Assembly (NCBI RefSeq): GCF_900088415.1
Contig: NZ_FLLQ01000007.1
Coordinates: forward strand, 1 to 64,000
From: Vibrio mediterranei
GTDB taxonomy: Bacteria; Pseudomonadota; Gammaproteobacteria; Enterobacterales; Vibrionaceae
Length of the DNA: 64,000 nucleotides
Direction of reading: 5' to 3'
Numbering within the stretch: position 1 is the stretch's first letter; every line of letters starts with the position of its first letter. Of the stretch, positions 52,326-61,599 are shown one piece after another. The notes under the pieces are model-generated. The model saw only the letters and a list, made by a program, of their open reading frames with translations, made no database searches and was not told the DNA's origin. A program made the position numbers and the translations under genes.

Positions 52326-53014
52326 TATTCTGACTTCTCGTTCAGAGAAGCCATGACTTGGGACTTATTCTCTAAATAATGATTCAGTCCGTTCGCTCGA
52401 AGATCACACGACGGACAATCTCCACAACCGTCGCCAATAACACCGTTATAGCAGGTTAACGTCTCTTCTCGTATTAACGGTAGTGCATTAAACTTATCAG
52501 CCAGCGCCCATGTCTCTGCCTTATCTAACCACATAAGTGGCGTAACAATATCAAACTCCCTGTCCATCCCTTGCACCAGAGCGCTATTCATAGCTTTGAT
52601 AAAGTCATTTCGACAGTCAGGGTAGCCAGAAAAGTCCGTTTCACATACACCGGTAATGACAGCTTGCGCGCCGATTTGATAGGCGTAAATACCCGCCAGT
52701 GTCAGAAACAGTATATTGCGACCCGGCACGAATGAATTCGGCAGACCATTTTCTTGAAGCTCGTGCGAGACAGGAATATCGTCACGAGTTAATGAGCTAA
52801 TCGCAAGCTCGTTGAGCAAGCTAACGTCCATAACTTTGTGTGCTTTTACGTTGAGTTTGTTTGCCAATGCTTCCGCTACTTCAATCTCTAGCTTATGGCG
52901 TTGGCCATAATCAAACGTAATTGCATGTACTTCATCGTACTGCTCAAGTGCTTGGACCAAGCAAGTTGTTGAATCTTGTCCACCACTAAAAACGACTACT
53001 GCCTTTTTCATCAA
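52325..53014 (-). CDS. queC: 7-cyano-7-deazaguanine synthase QueC
   Basis: QueC converts 7-carboxy-7-deazaguanine to preQ0 with ATP and ammonia in queuosine synthesis. The PP-loop SGGQDSTTCL is at residues 10-19 and the C-terminal zinc site is CYNGVIGDGCGDCPSC. It has 229 residues (E. coli 231). It is downstream of queE on the same strand with 14 bp between. Confidence 0.96.
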   Translation of the reverse strand: MMKKAVVVFSGGQDSTTCLVQALEQYDEVHAITFDYGQRHKLEIEVAEALANKLNVKAHKVMDVSLLNELAISSLTRDDIPVSHELQENGLPNSFVPGRNILFLTLAGIYAYQIGAQAVITGVCETDFSGYPDCRNDFIKAMNSALVQGMDREFDIVTPLMWLDKAETWALADKFNALPLIREETLTCYNGVIGDGCGDCPSCDLRANGLNHYLENKSQVMASLNEKSE

Positions 53015-53028
53015 TATCTCCTCGCCCT

Positions 53029-53712
53029 TTAAGCAATACTTAAATATTTATGTGTTTGAACTGATAAACGCCAATTTCTCTGAATACAAGTTTCAATACA
53101 CAATTCAGTTGCACGTGGCTTCTGGCTGATTGGCTGAAGTGCAATAACCACATCACTCTTTAACTGTACACCCTGTAATAGCTCATCTAATTGGTCGACG
53201 TTTTTTTGCGTCGCAACTGGGTGCTTGATTTCATCAGCACGTTCTAACGACGAGGAAAGTACAGGAAGTTTTCCCTTCATTGCCACTTTTGGTGACACCG
53301 TAACCCAGGTTGCTGGCGTGACTCTTATTTCTGAAGTACCACTGGTCTCGATTTGGCAACGACATCCAATGGCTTCAAAGGCTTCACATAACGCGGTTAG
53401 ATCATACTCACAAGGCTCGCCTCCAGTAATCACAATGTGCTTTGCGTTAAACTGCTGCAATTGATACATAGCCACAATTTCCGCTGCGTCGACATCGCTC
53501 CACGTAGGGCTATCACCTTGTTTAGTTATGATTTCTCCAAACGAACGCTGGTCTTCATTATTCGCATCCCATGTCTGCTTCGTATCACACCACGAACAGC
53601 CTACGTTACAAATTTGAAGTCGGATAAATACCGCCGGGACGCCGGTAAACATGCCCTCACCCTGGATGGTTTCAAACATCTCGTTGATTTTAAATCGAGT
53701 ATTACTCATCAA
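53029..53712 (-). CDS. queE: 7-carboxy-7-deazaguanine synthase QueE
   Basis: A radical SAM enzyme that contracts 6-carboxytetrahydropterin to 7-carboxy-7-deazaguanine. The cluster motif is Cys35-x3-Cys39-x2-Cys42 (CNVGCSWCDTKQTW), and ETIQGEG near residue 14 is the family N-terminus. At 227 residues it is of the E. coli type (223) with the insert specific to that group. It forms an operon with queC. I saw no preQ1 riboswitch upstream. Confidence 0.95.
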   Translation of the reverse strand: MMSNTRFKINEMFETIQGEGMFTGVPAVFIRLQICNVGCSWCDTKQTWDANNEDQRSFGEIITKQGDSPTWSDVDAAEIVAMYQLQQFNAKHIVITGGEPCEYDLTALCEAFEAIGCRCQIETSGTSEIRVTPATWVTVSPKVAMKGKLPVLSSSLERADEIKHPVATQKNVDQLDELLQGVQLKSDVVIALQPISQKPRATELCIETCIQRNWRLSVQTHKYLSIA

Positions 53713-53857
53713 ATCATGCCAATTATATAAGATGAGCAGACCTTAAAGGATGCGACCAAGAAATTCAATACAAAGTGTCATACTAAATCTCTGGTAGTGT
53801 AACGCGCTTTTTCATATCCTAGAGGCGTTTGATTTATTTCTTTTTTAGGTAAGTAAC

Positions 53858-54661
53858 GTGTATAAACTCATTGCCATCGATATGGATGGAACCCTACTAA
53901 CATCTGATAAAAAAATCTCTCCGCGTACTAAACAAGCTATCCAATCTGCCAAACAACAAGGCGTCCAAGTGGTGCTTGCATCTGGTCGCCCTCTCAACGG
54001 TATGTTAGATGCCCTTAATGAGCTTGGTTTGAACGGTGAAGAAGATTATGTCATCCATTTCAATGGTACCTTTGTACAGAAGGTAGTATCAGGTGACATA
54101 CTTCATCAACAAATCATCGATGGTCGTCGCGCTAAAGAAGTAGCGAACCTAGCGAAACAGCTCGGCCTGCATTGCCATGCCTTTAGCCGCGAATTGGGTT
54201 TGATTGCTACAGAAGCGAATCCTTACACCGACCACGAAGCTGAGATCAATAAGCTAGATATCACCATCTATGATTTTAATAAGCTAGAGGATGATCACGA
54301 GATCATCAAAGCGATGATTGTTGGTGAGCCAGCTCAACTAACTGAGGGCATCGGTAAAATCCCAGCGCGCTACCACGACGACTATACCATTGTACAAAGC
54401 GCCCCATTCTTCCTTGAGTTTTTGAACCCTTTAAGCAACAAAGGTGAAGGTGTTAAAGTTATTGCCGATCACTTAAATATCCCGTACGAACAAACCATGT
54501 GTTTTGGTGATGCAGAAAATGACCATCATATGATCAAATTCGCTGGTAAAGGTGTTGCGATGGCGAACGCCATGCCAGAAACTAAATCCATTGCCGACTA
54601 TATTACTGACAGTAATGACGATGACGGTGTAGCGAAAGCCATTGAAAAGTTTGTGCTATAG
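53858..54661 (+). CDS. yidA: Sugar phosphatase YidA, HAD IIB family
   Basis: A 267-residue Cof-type HAD phosphatase: motif I DMDGTLLTSD, motif II ASGRP, motif III Lys in SNKGEGV and motif IV GDAENDHHM. The overall wording matches E. coli YidA, which acts on small sugar phosphates. The start is GTG (VYKLIAIDMDG) with GTAAG-type weak ribosome site upstream; no in-frame ATG is available earlier. The yegS gene follows after 45 bp on the same strand. Confidence 0.88.
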   Translation: MYKLIAIDMDGTLLTSDKKISPRTKQAIQSAKQQGVQVVLASGRPLNGMLDALNELGLNGEEDYVIHFNGTFVQKVVSGDILHQQIIDGRRAKEVANLAKQLGLHCHAFSRELGLIATEANPYTDHEAEINKLDITIYDFNKLEDDHEIIKAMIVGEPAQLTEGIGKIPARYHDDYTIVQSAPFFLEFLNPLSNKGEGVKVIADHLNIPYEQTMCFGDAENDHHMIKFAGKGVAMANAMPETKSIADYITDSNDDDGVAKAIEKFVL

Positions 54662-54706
54662 TTTTCATTGTGTTGACTAGATAACATACTGTTTTAAGGA
54701 AAAAAT

Positions 54707-55609
54707 ATGACTTATCGCCTCCTACTTAACGGAAAGAAAGCTGCTCAAGATGATATTAGAGAAGCCATCTATCAACTCCGTGGTGAAGGTTACCCTATAG
54801 AAGTCCGTGTGACTTGGGAAGGAGGCGATATTGAAAGATTAGTACAAGAAGCGGCGGATCAAGGCGTCTCTAGGCTCATTGCTGGAGGTGGCGACGGAAC
54901 CATAAACGAAGTAGTCGATGCACTTCTAAAAAACAATATCACCACAATGGAAGTTGCGATTTTGCCACTTGGAACCGCTAACGACTTTGCGACCGCCTGC
55001 TCCATCCCAACCAATTCTGCTTACGATGCCTTGCTATTAGCTGTTTCGGGAACGTCTAAGCCAGTTGATGCAGCGAGAGCGAATGACCGTCACTTTGTGA
55101 ATATCGCTACAGCTGGGTTTGGTGCGCAAGTTACAGCAAACACACCTATTGCCCTAAAAAACTTCCTTGGCGGAGGAGCCTACACGCTCGCAGGCCTCGT
55201 TCAAGCCATCAACTTCCAACCTTTTAAAGGCACGGTGAAGTTTGATGGTCAAACTGTCACAAGCAATGTGGTTGTCGGCGCTATTTGCAATGGGAGAATG
55301 GCCGGTGGTGGCCAAGCGCTCTCTCCAACCTCCTTTATCAACGACGGCTATTTAGATGTGGTGTCGCTTGAGGAATTCACCCCCAGCGATATCCCTGCCG
55401 TAATTGAGGAGTTGATGCAAGATGATGGTTATAGTGGAACGTTCGTTAAACGTAATCAGGTAAAAACCATTGAATGGATTTCCGATGGTATCATGCCTGT
55501 AAATTTAGATGGTGAACCTATCGAAGCTACCAATATCGAGTTTTGTGTGCTGCCGAACACAATCCAATTGGTTTTACCAGAACACTGCCCAATGCTAGTT
55601 AGTCACTGA
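54707..55609 (+). CDS. yegS: Lipid kinase YegS
   Basis: A diacylglycerol-kinase family lipid kinase; E. coli YegS phosphorylates phosphatidylglycerol in vitro. The 300-residue protein shows the ATP-binding GGGDGTINEVVDAL near residue 62, PLGTANDFATAC around residue 88, and the C-terminal lobe with DGEPIE. AAGGAA precedes the ATG. A bidirectional terminator follows, shared with nagK. Confidence 0.92.
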   Translation: MTYRLLLNGKKAAQDDIREAIYQLRGEGYPIEVRVTWEGGDIERLVQEAADQGVSRLIAGGGDGTINEVVDALLKNNITTMEVAILPLGTANDFATACSIPTNSAYDALLLAVSGTSKPVDAARANDRHFVNIATAGFGAQVTANTPIALKNFLGGGAYTLAGLVQAINFQPFKGTVKFDGQTVTSNVVVGAICNGRMAGGGQALSPTSFINDGYLDVVSLEEFTPSDIPAVIEELMQDDGYSGTFVKRNQVKTIEWISDGIMPVNLDGEPIEATNIEFCVLPNTIQLVLPEHCPMLVSH

Positions 55610-55631
55610 TTTTCAGCTTAATGCAAGTAAC

Positions 55632-55661
55632 AAAAAAGCGACCATTTCTGGTCGCTTTTTT
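55632..55661. terminator. Bidirectional terminator yegS/nagK
   Basis: AAAAAAGCGACCA pairs with TGGTCGCTTTTTT around TTTC. Confidence 0.92.
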
Positions 55662-55675
55662 CAATCCAATCAACT

Positions 55676-56584
55676 CTACTTGATGTTAAGGAATGCTGCA
55701 CCACGAACACCACCAGAATCGCCGTGCTTCGCTTTGACGATTTTCGGACACTTCGCCACAGACATTAGATATTTAGGGATACGCTTAGGCATTTCTTCAT
55801 AAATAAGGTCGTAGTTAGATAGACCACCACCTAAAGTAACCACATGCGGATCGTTGCCCGTGAAGATGTTAGCGAAACAAATAGCCAAAAGTTCCATGAA
55901 CATATCAACAAACTCAATAGCATCGGCGTCACCGGCTTCACGTGCTTTAATTATGTCGATAGCTTTCTTCTTTTCGCCGTAATAATTTGCATAAAGTAGC
56001 TCGAATCCACGTCCAGATAGGTAGTTATCTAAGCACCCTTTCTTACCACAGCCACAATCAAGAAGCGGCGCTTTTTCACCAAGGTGGAACCAAGCATCAA
56101 TAGGCAGTCGCATATGACCTAGTTCACCGGCTACGTGGTTACGACCAGAGAACACTTTGCCTTCGTAGATCAACCCACCACCAAAGCCAGTTCCAAGAAT
56201 TAGACCCATTACAGATGGAGCATCTTTCAGTTCGTCATCCCATGCTTCAGACAATGCAAAGCAGTTTGCATCATTCTCAAGTTTCACTTCGCGACCAATC
56301 TTCGCTTCTAAGTCACTACGCAGAGGTTTGCCTTTCGCACATGCAATGTTTACGGTGAGTACAGTTCCGTCGTCAGCGTCTTCCATACCAGGCAGACCAA
56401 GACCTACTTTACCTTCGGTTCCAAGTTCTGCATCGTACTTAGCCACTAAACCTGCTAGGGTCTCTACTAGTAGCGGATAATCATCGCCTGGTGTAGGTAC
56501 ACGTTCTGTCGCAACGCGTTCAAGTTTTTCATTAAATGCACCAAATTCAATTTTAGTGCCACCGACATCAAAGCCGTAATACAT
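55676..56584 (-). CDS. nagK: N-acetylglucosamine kinase NagK
   Basis: A ROK family kinase that phosphorylates free N-acetylglucosamine, important in vibrios for chitin and cell-wall recycling. It starts MYYGFDVGGTK as E. coli NagK does, with AAGGAG six bases upstream; an in-frame start 18 codons earlier is discarded. The ROK zinc site is CGCGKKGCLDNYLSG, and ENDANCFALSEAWDDE and GELGHMRLPID carry substrate residues. It has 302 residues (E. coli 303). It is monocistronic. Confidence 0.94.
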   Translation of the reverse strand: MYYGFDVGGTKIEFGAFNEKLERVATERVPTPGDDYPLLVETLAGLVAKYDAELGTEGKVGLGLPGMEDADDGTVLTVNIACAKGKPLRSDLEAKIGREVKLENDANCFALSEAWDDELKDAPSVMGLILGTGFGGGLIYEGKVFSGRNHVAGELGHMRLPIDAWFHLGEKAPLLDCGCGKKGCLDNYLSGRGFELLYANYYGEKKKAIDIIKAREAGDADAIEFVDMFMELLAICFANIFTGNDPHVVTLGGGLSNYDLIYEEMPKRIPKYLMSVAKCPKIVKAKHGDSGGVRGAAFLNIK

Positions 56585-56647
56585 GCAACTCTCCTTGCTA
56601 ACCTCAACTTGAGGCAAAAAATAGATAACTGTTGGCATTATCCATAT

Positions 56648-56655
56648 CCCTACCC
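56648..56655 (-). promoter_or_regulatory. KOPS-type octamer
   Basis: GGGTAGGG on the minus strand matches GGGNAGGG, the FtsK orienting word. It points towards the left end of the window, where dif-related sequence lies. Confidence 0.45.
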
Positions 56656-56735
56656 CCTCAAACCGTGACGTAGAGCGGATTTATGCCCTTGTTCGAACTG
56701 CTTGTTCAACAAGCCATCACATTAGAACTGGAACT

Positions 56736-57482
56736 TTAGAGCGAGTTCTCGTTTTTTATTAGACCTATGAAATTATTCAGTGCTGGTCGCGACAAATCTG
56801 GAGAGAGACGCGTTTTGCTCAACATGTAACTTTCGCGGAAAACCGCGAACCATTCTCTCAATATCATCGAATGACGCAATGACCCGAATTGCTCAAAGAC
56901 AATACTCGCAACTTCTGCGGTAGCAAGATGATCTTCGTTCTCTGACTTTCGCATCATATAGTTAGATAAAGCATCAGGCTTAATCGAACACACAGGGAAC
57001 TGATTGAGATATGGTGACTTTCTAAACATACGTCTAGCCTCACGCCAACTGCCATCCAAAAGGATAAACAAGAGTTTCTTAGTTCCCTCTACTTCGAACT
57101 GGTTTTGGTCGATTAAACGCTTTTTATCATCAACATAATCTTCTGGAAAGATTATGACGGGTTGATAGGTCTCATCTTTTAGCAGTGCAAGGAGTTCTGG
57201 TTGAGTTTCAGTTCGATGCCAAGGAAACGCATAACCTTCTTCGACCGTATCAAGTATCAGGCGGCCTGTATTACTTGGCTTCAGAATTTCCGCATCAGAA
57301 ACCAACAGCAATACTGCAAAGTCATTGCTCGGTTTTGGCTGGTACTCACAAATACAATACTGTTGCGCAATTTGGCAGCTTTTACAACGTATGACTTTCG
57401 CTCCACGAGCATTAAATGGTTTAGTTGCCGCGGCTAGGCGCTCATCGTACATTTTATGGAAGGCGTGACGTCTCATTTTCAT
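56736..57482 (-). CDS. tapT: tRNA-uridine aminocarboxypropyltransferase TapT
   Basis: A DTW-domain enzyme that adds the 3-amino-3-carboxypropyl group of SAM to U47 of tRNAs (acp3U). The N-terminal zinc motif is CKSCQIAQQYCIC, and the DTW region reads LLDGSWREARRMF with Ser in place of Thr. The mid segment LLVSDAEILKPSNTGRLI is also characteristic. It has 248 residues, somewhat longer than E. coli YfiP (232). It is divergent from the hydroxylase gene, 68 bp apart. Confidence 0.9.
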   Translation of the reverse strand: MKMRRHAFHKMYDERLAAATKPFNARGAKVIRCKSCQIAQQYCICEYQPKPSNDFAVLLLVSDAEILKPSNTGRLILDTVEEGYAFPWHRTETQPELLALLKDETYQPVIIFPEDYVDDKKRLIDQNQFEVEGTKKLLFILLDGSWREARRMFRKSPYLNQFPVCSIKPDALSNYMMRKSENEDHLATAEVASIVFEQFGSLRHSMILREWFAVFRESYMLSKTRLSPDLSRPALNNFIGLIKNENSL

Positions 57483-57550
57483 GGTATTCTAGCGAAAGGT
57501 GGCGGGATTCTACTCTGGTACACTTTGTAAGTAAAAGGAAACCCTATTCA

Positions 57551-58363
57551 ATGGAACACAGTGACTCTATTCGATTGTCGATCTTTCTCTCTGTACTCAT
57601 AATTTGTGCGGTGTGGGAATGGTGTGTACCTAGAAAACAACGTACAAGGACACGACGTTTGCGTTGGATTAACAATCTCAGCCTAGTTGGCCTTAACTCT
57701 CTAATTCTCGCCTTAGTCATGCCACTTCTTGCCATAGAAGCTGCACTCTTTGCTCAGAAACATAGTATTGGGCTTTTTAACCAGTTCGAAGTGAGCTCAT
57801 GGTTAATTGCCCCACTTTGCGTAGTGCTGTTGGATGCAGCAATCTACTTTCAACATATAGTCTTTCATCGCGTTCCAATCCTTTGGCGATTGCATAGAAT
57901 GCATCACGCTGATCGGGATATCGACGTCACCACAGGTTCTCGATTCCACCCTATTGAAATCATCCTCTCCATGTGGATAAAAATAGTGATCGTTATTGCC
58001 TTAGGCGTACCTCCAATCGCAGTACTTATTTTCGAAATTGTACTCAATGCCAGTGCAATGTTTAACCATAGCAACGGCAAGTTGCCTTTGAAGTTTGATG
58101 CCTTGCTGAGAAAAGTTATCGTAACACCGGATTTTCACCGTGTTCATCACTCGGAAATCGTCAAAGAAACTCATTCCAACTTTGGCTTCTTTCTATCCAT
58201 CTGGGACATCTGGTTTGGAACTTATCGTGCTCAACCTAAGTTGGGGCATGATGGCGTGGTAATCGGTATTCCAGCCTTTGTCGAGCCAAAAGAACAAAGG
58301 TTGGACAAACTGCTTACCCAACCTTTTAGGAACGATGAGAACGACGCTAGCCATTCTCAGTAG
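57551..58363 (+). CDS. Fatty acid hydroxylase / sterol desaturase family protein
   Basis: A 270-residue membrane protein with about four helices and the di-iron histidine motifs of the family: HIVFH (near residue 105), HRMHHADRD (about 115) and HSN plus HRVHHSE (about 200). Its substrate is unknown; bacterial members hydroxylate lipids or hopanoids. I start it at the ATG at 57551 with AAAGGAA upstream and drop a 42-residue upstream extension with no membrane or motif content. It ends 2 bp before the stop of the convergent chemoreceptor gene. Confidence 0.87.
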   Translation: MEHSDSIRLSIFLSVLIICAVWEWCVPRKQRTRTRRLRWINNLSLVGLNSLILALVMPLLAIEAALFAQKHSIGLFNQFEVSSWLIAPLCVVLLDAAIYFQHIVFHRVPILWRLHRMHHADRDIDVTTGSRFHPIEIILSMWIKIVIVIALGVPPIAVLIFEIVLNASAMFNHSNGKLPLKFDALLRKVIVTPDFHRVHHSEIVKETHSNFGFFLSIWDIWFGTYRAQPKLGHDGVVIGIPAFVEPKEQRLDKLLTQPFRNDENDASHSQ

Positions 58364-58365
58364 AA

Positions 58366-60405
58366 CTAAGCTTGGTTCAATTGATATTTATGTAACATCG
58401 ATTGCTGGTGGCCCGCAATTTCCGCTACTTGCTCAGCACTTTCTACCATAGACTCCAACTGCATGCTCGAATGTTCACCTTGCTCAGTAACCTGAACGAT
58501 TGAGCGGCCCACGTCTGCCGTGGCACGCTCTTGTTGTTCAGTAGCCACAGAAACTTGCTCTACCCTGTTACGTATCTGATTCACTGAATGGGCGATGTCA
58601 GTAAAAGACGTTTTTACTCGCTCGCTGGATTCCAAAGCAAAAGACATTTCTTTGCGTGACTCGACAACCGATTGACGTGAGTCTTGGGCTGCTTGGATGA
58701 GCTCCGACATCATTTGTCGAATGTTTGTGGTTTGTGCAGAAGTATCACTAGCGAGTTTACGAACTTCGTCCGCCACAACAGCAAAGCCTCTGCCCTTCTC
58801 GCCAGCCCTTGCAGCTTCAATAGCCGCATTTAATGCTAATAGATTAGTGTTATCTGCAATCCCACTGATCATATCCACCATCTCTTGTATCTGCTTCACT
58901 TTGCCATCTAGCTCAGTCATTGACGCTTCATTGTTGCCTAACGTCGTATCCAACATATGAAGTCGTTCTTGGTTGTCAGATACCGCTTCCAAACCAAGGT
59001 TGGCATAACTATCCGCTTGTTGAGAATCGTTAAACGACGCAGTCGTCACTTGAGCTATCTCCTTAATCGATGCTTCCAGTTCTGTAACCGTTGTCACCAT
59101 GCTATCTAGGGAGGCGTTTTGTGAACGCAAACTCAGACGAGTTTCCTCTGCCGCACCGTGACTTATCTCCGCCGTTTGATAGAGTGTTTCGCAGTTTCTC
59201 GTTACCACCTCAATCGAATCATGAGTCGACTCGATAACTTGGTTCAACTTTCTGGCGATATCTTGCATTTCAGCAGGCCCCGCTAGCATCACTTTGCCCG
59301 TTAGTTCGTATTCTGTGAGCCCTTTCAATTGAGAGATGATGTTCTTTAAAGGTCGATTTATCCATCGACGCAGAGAGAAGAAGATTACGACGATTGTTGC
59401 AATTAGAAATGTTGTAGCAGCAATTAACCATTGTGAGGTTGTATCAAGAGTATGATTCACTACGGATTGACTATCTTTTATTAGTGTCGAGGCAGTATCA
59501 GAGATTTGCTGTAGGAGTTGTACCGTATCATCGGCTATCACAACAGCACGTTCCAACTCCACTTTTTGCTTTTCAACCACTTCTAGCCTGTCGAGTATTT
59601 GACTTAGTACACCACTTTGTTTGAATCCGTCCTGAACCATTTCATATGGTGCAATAAGACTGGCAAACTCTTTGACTTCAGGGTGCCAATCAGAGAAGTC
59701 TGCAAATGCTAGGTTGATTCCAGCGATTCGATTACGCATTTCACGATATTCACTTTTCGCTTTACTCAGTTCTTCTTGCATCATCATGACTAAGAACGTG
59801 CTCTCCATTGAGCTAGCACTCGCAATAAATCGACTCGCCGCATCTGAAGACAATGGATTGTCTTGAGACAGAATTAGGCTAATACGATTCATTTCAGGGC
59901 CAATAGAACTTAACCCATAACGGAATCCCGTCACTTGCTTATCTATACGACCTTTCATTGCAATGAGTTGAGACTGAAACGCCAATACGGACTCAGTAAC
60001 GGATTGCAATTCAGCTATTTTTTCCCTGAGTTGAGCTCTTTGATCTTGAGTCACGGCACCATCTATCTTTTTTGCAATCTCGAACAGACTATTGACCCGG
60101 GTTTCACTAAGGCTAGTCAGCAGCGCGATACGTTCCTGGATAGCATTTAACTCTGCCTCAGAAGATAACTGGCTTCCATAGTTCAGTAACTTTACTTGTT
60201 CCAACGTATCTTGTGTTAAGGCTGCATTATTCATTGCCAGAGGGAGTACGCGATCCGATAAATTATCGAATTGATGTTTTACTTGTGTTAATCCACTTGA
60301 ACTTAGCCAACTTAGAGCAATAAAGAAGATACAGATTAAAATGAATATTGCGCTGAGTGAGTGAATTATTGAGGTTGGACGTTTTCGTTGTGTTGACGAT
60401 GTCAT
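58366..60405 (-). CDS. Methyl-accepting chemotaxis protein
   Basis: A 679-residue transmembrane chemoreceptor. The first membrane helix is at about 15-36, followed by a helical periplasmic sensor domain of about 290 residues (HBM/four-helix type judging by length and heptads), a second helix (about 327-348, WLIAATTFLIATIVVIFF), a HAMP domain, and the signalling domain with the hairpin tip NTNLLALNAAIEAARAGEKG. No CheR-tethering NWxxF tail is seen. The ligand is unknown. It is monocistronic. Confidence 0.92.
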   Translation of the reverse strand: MTSSTQRKRPTSIIHSLSAIFILICIFFIALSWLSSSGLTQVKHQFDNLSDRVLPLAMNNAALTQDTLEQVKLLNYGSQLSSEAELNAIQERIALLTSLSETRVNSLFEIAKKIDGAVTQDQRAQLREKIAELQSVTESVLAFQSQLIAMKGRIDKQVTGFRYGLSSIGPEMNRISLILSQDNPLSSDAASRFIASASSMESTFLVMMMQEELSKAKSEYREMRNRIAGINLAFADFSDWHPEVKEFASLIAPYEMVQDGFKQSGVLSQILDRLEVVEKQKVELERAVVIADDTVQLLQQISDTASTLIKDSQSVVNHTLDTTSQWLIAATTFLIATIVVIFFSLRRWINRPLKNIISQLKGLTEYELTGKVMLAGPAEMQDIARKLNQVIESTHDSIEVVTRNCETLYQTAEISHGAAEETRLSLRSQNASLDSMVTTVTELEASIKEIAQVTTASFNDSQQADSYANLGLEAVSDNQERLHMLDTTLGNNEASMTELDGKVKQIQEMVDMISGIADNTNLLALNAAIEAARAGEKGRGFAVVADEVRKLASDTSAQTTNIRQMMSELIQAAQDSRQSVVESRKEMSFALESSERVKTSFTDIAHSVNQIRNRVEQVSVATEQQERATADVGRSIVQVTEQGEHSSMQLESMVESAEQVAEIAGHQQSMLHKYQLNQA

Positions 60406-60550
60406 AGCGATTCCGTTGCATCAATCGTAAAATTGCGACCAAATTTTGCGGATAAATAGTATAAACCGTTAATTTGGTATAAAATTATTCGGAAATGGTA
60501 GAGGCCGTTAATGACATATTTATTACACATAAATGTAAGCAGTGTGACAG

Positions 60551-61012
60551 ATGAAAATTGTTAAATTATTGATTCCATACGGTATAGTGGCATTATTGAC
60601 GGCTTGTTCAAGCCAAGCACCACACACACAAGTTAATTATAGAAGTGCTGAAAATGCACCATTTTTGGTTGAATACAAGAAATGGCAAGGCGTTCCTTAT
60701 CGACTTGGTGGCACCAATTATTCTGGAGTCGATTGCTCGGCATTTGTACAGGCTGTCTATCAAGATGCTTATGCTGTTAGCTTACCCAGAACCACTGCGC
60801 AGCAAGTTAAAATAGGTCACAAAGTAGCTTACAATAATGCTCAAAGCGGAGATTTAGTGTTTTTTAAAACGGGAAGAAAAACTAGACACGTAGGTATTTA
60901 TTTAGGTGGGAATACATTTATGCATGCCTCAACATCTAAAGGTGTGGTCCTTTCTCGACTTGACAATCCTTATTGGGCATCAACATTTTGGCATTTTAGA
61001 AATATTCAGTAA
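60551..61012 (+). CDS. NlpC/P60 family lipoprotein
   Basis: A 153-residue lipoprotein, likely a peptidoglycan D,L-endopeptidase of the Spr/MepS kind. The lipobox is LLTAC with Cys19. The catalytic triad is visible: Cys62 (DCSAFV), His113 (RHVGIYL) and His125 (MHAS). RLGGTNYSGVDCSAF is the usual family motif. The length is close to mature MepS. It is monocistronic between two minus-strand genes. Confidence 0.9.
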   Translation: MKIVKLLIPYGIVALLTACSSQAPHTQVNYRSAENAPFLVEYKKWQGVPYRLGGTNYSGVDCSAFVQAVYQDAYAVSLPRTTAQQVKIGHKVAYNNAQSGDLVFFKTGRKTRHVGIYLGGNTFMHASTSKGVVLSRLDNPYWASTFWHFRNIQ

Positions 61013-61076
61013 TAGAATGCCTCCCTCTCAAAGAAATAAAATATCCTGAGAGGGAACGATCCTTTTGTTAATTTCT

Positions 61077-61421
61077 TTAATCATATATTGCAACAGCAGT
61101 ATCAAAAAGATTTTTGACTAACGCTATATACTCTTCAAGAAATGCAACCTGCTCATTGGTGGCCGGCTTGTTCCAAACTCCAGCCAATACTTCTTCTAAG
61201 TCTTGAATCACTAAATCTACTTCTTTTAGCAACTTAAATCGCACACTTGAATGAAGTTCTGGGTTTTGTTCAAACAACACCATAATGTTGGACGCGACCA
61301 TGTCCGTGGACACATCTTCTATTGTTTCTTCGCCCGTATCTCCAGAAGTTGAAGTGAATACATCAAGATTCATGGCGAGATGTTCGATTAATGCCTGATA
61401 GCCGTCAGTATCTACAACCAC
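61077..61421 (-). CDS. DUF3802 family protein
   Basis: A 114-residue acidic helical protein matching DUF3802, a family restricted to vibrios and relatives with unknown function. The start is GTG, set by AGGAG seven bases upstream. No signal peptide or membrane segment is seen. It is divergent from the fructosamine-kinase gene. Confidence 0.8.
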   Translation of the reverse strand: MVVDTDGYQALIEHLAMNLDVFTSTSGDTGEETIEDVSTDMVASNIMVLFEQNPELHSSVRFKLLKEVDLVIQDLEEVLAGVWNKPATNEQVAFLEEYIALVKNLFDTAVAIYD

Positions 61422-61599
61422 GACTGAACTCCTAGCAATTGTTTAAATGACAAGAACTTAAACATAGCAAACCTAGTTCACGTTTGTAAGAACTAGTACG
61501 AAAAATCGCGCTGCACGTCAATGATTCTGTGCGCTGGCAGTATGTTATGTAGTCAATATTGTTCTACACTAGCCATAGATTGGCAGACGGGAGTAACTT

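Noticed and set aside
53713..53857. preQ1 riboswitch upstream of queE
   Set aside because: No characteristic preQ1 aptamer pattern on the minus strand.
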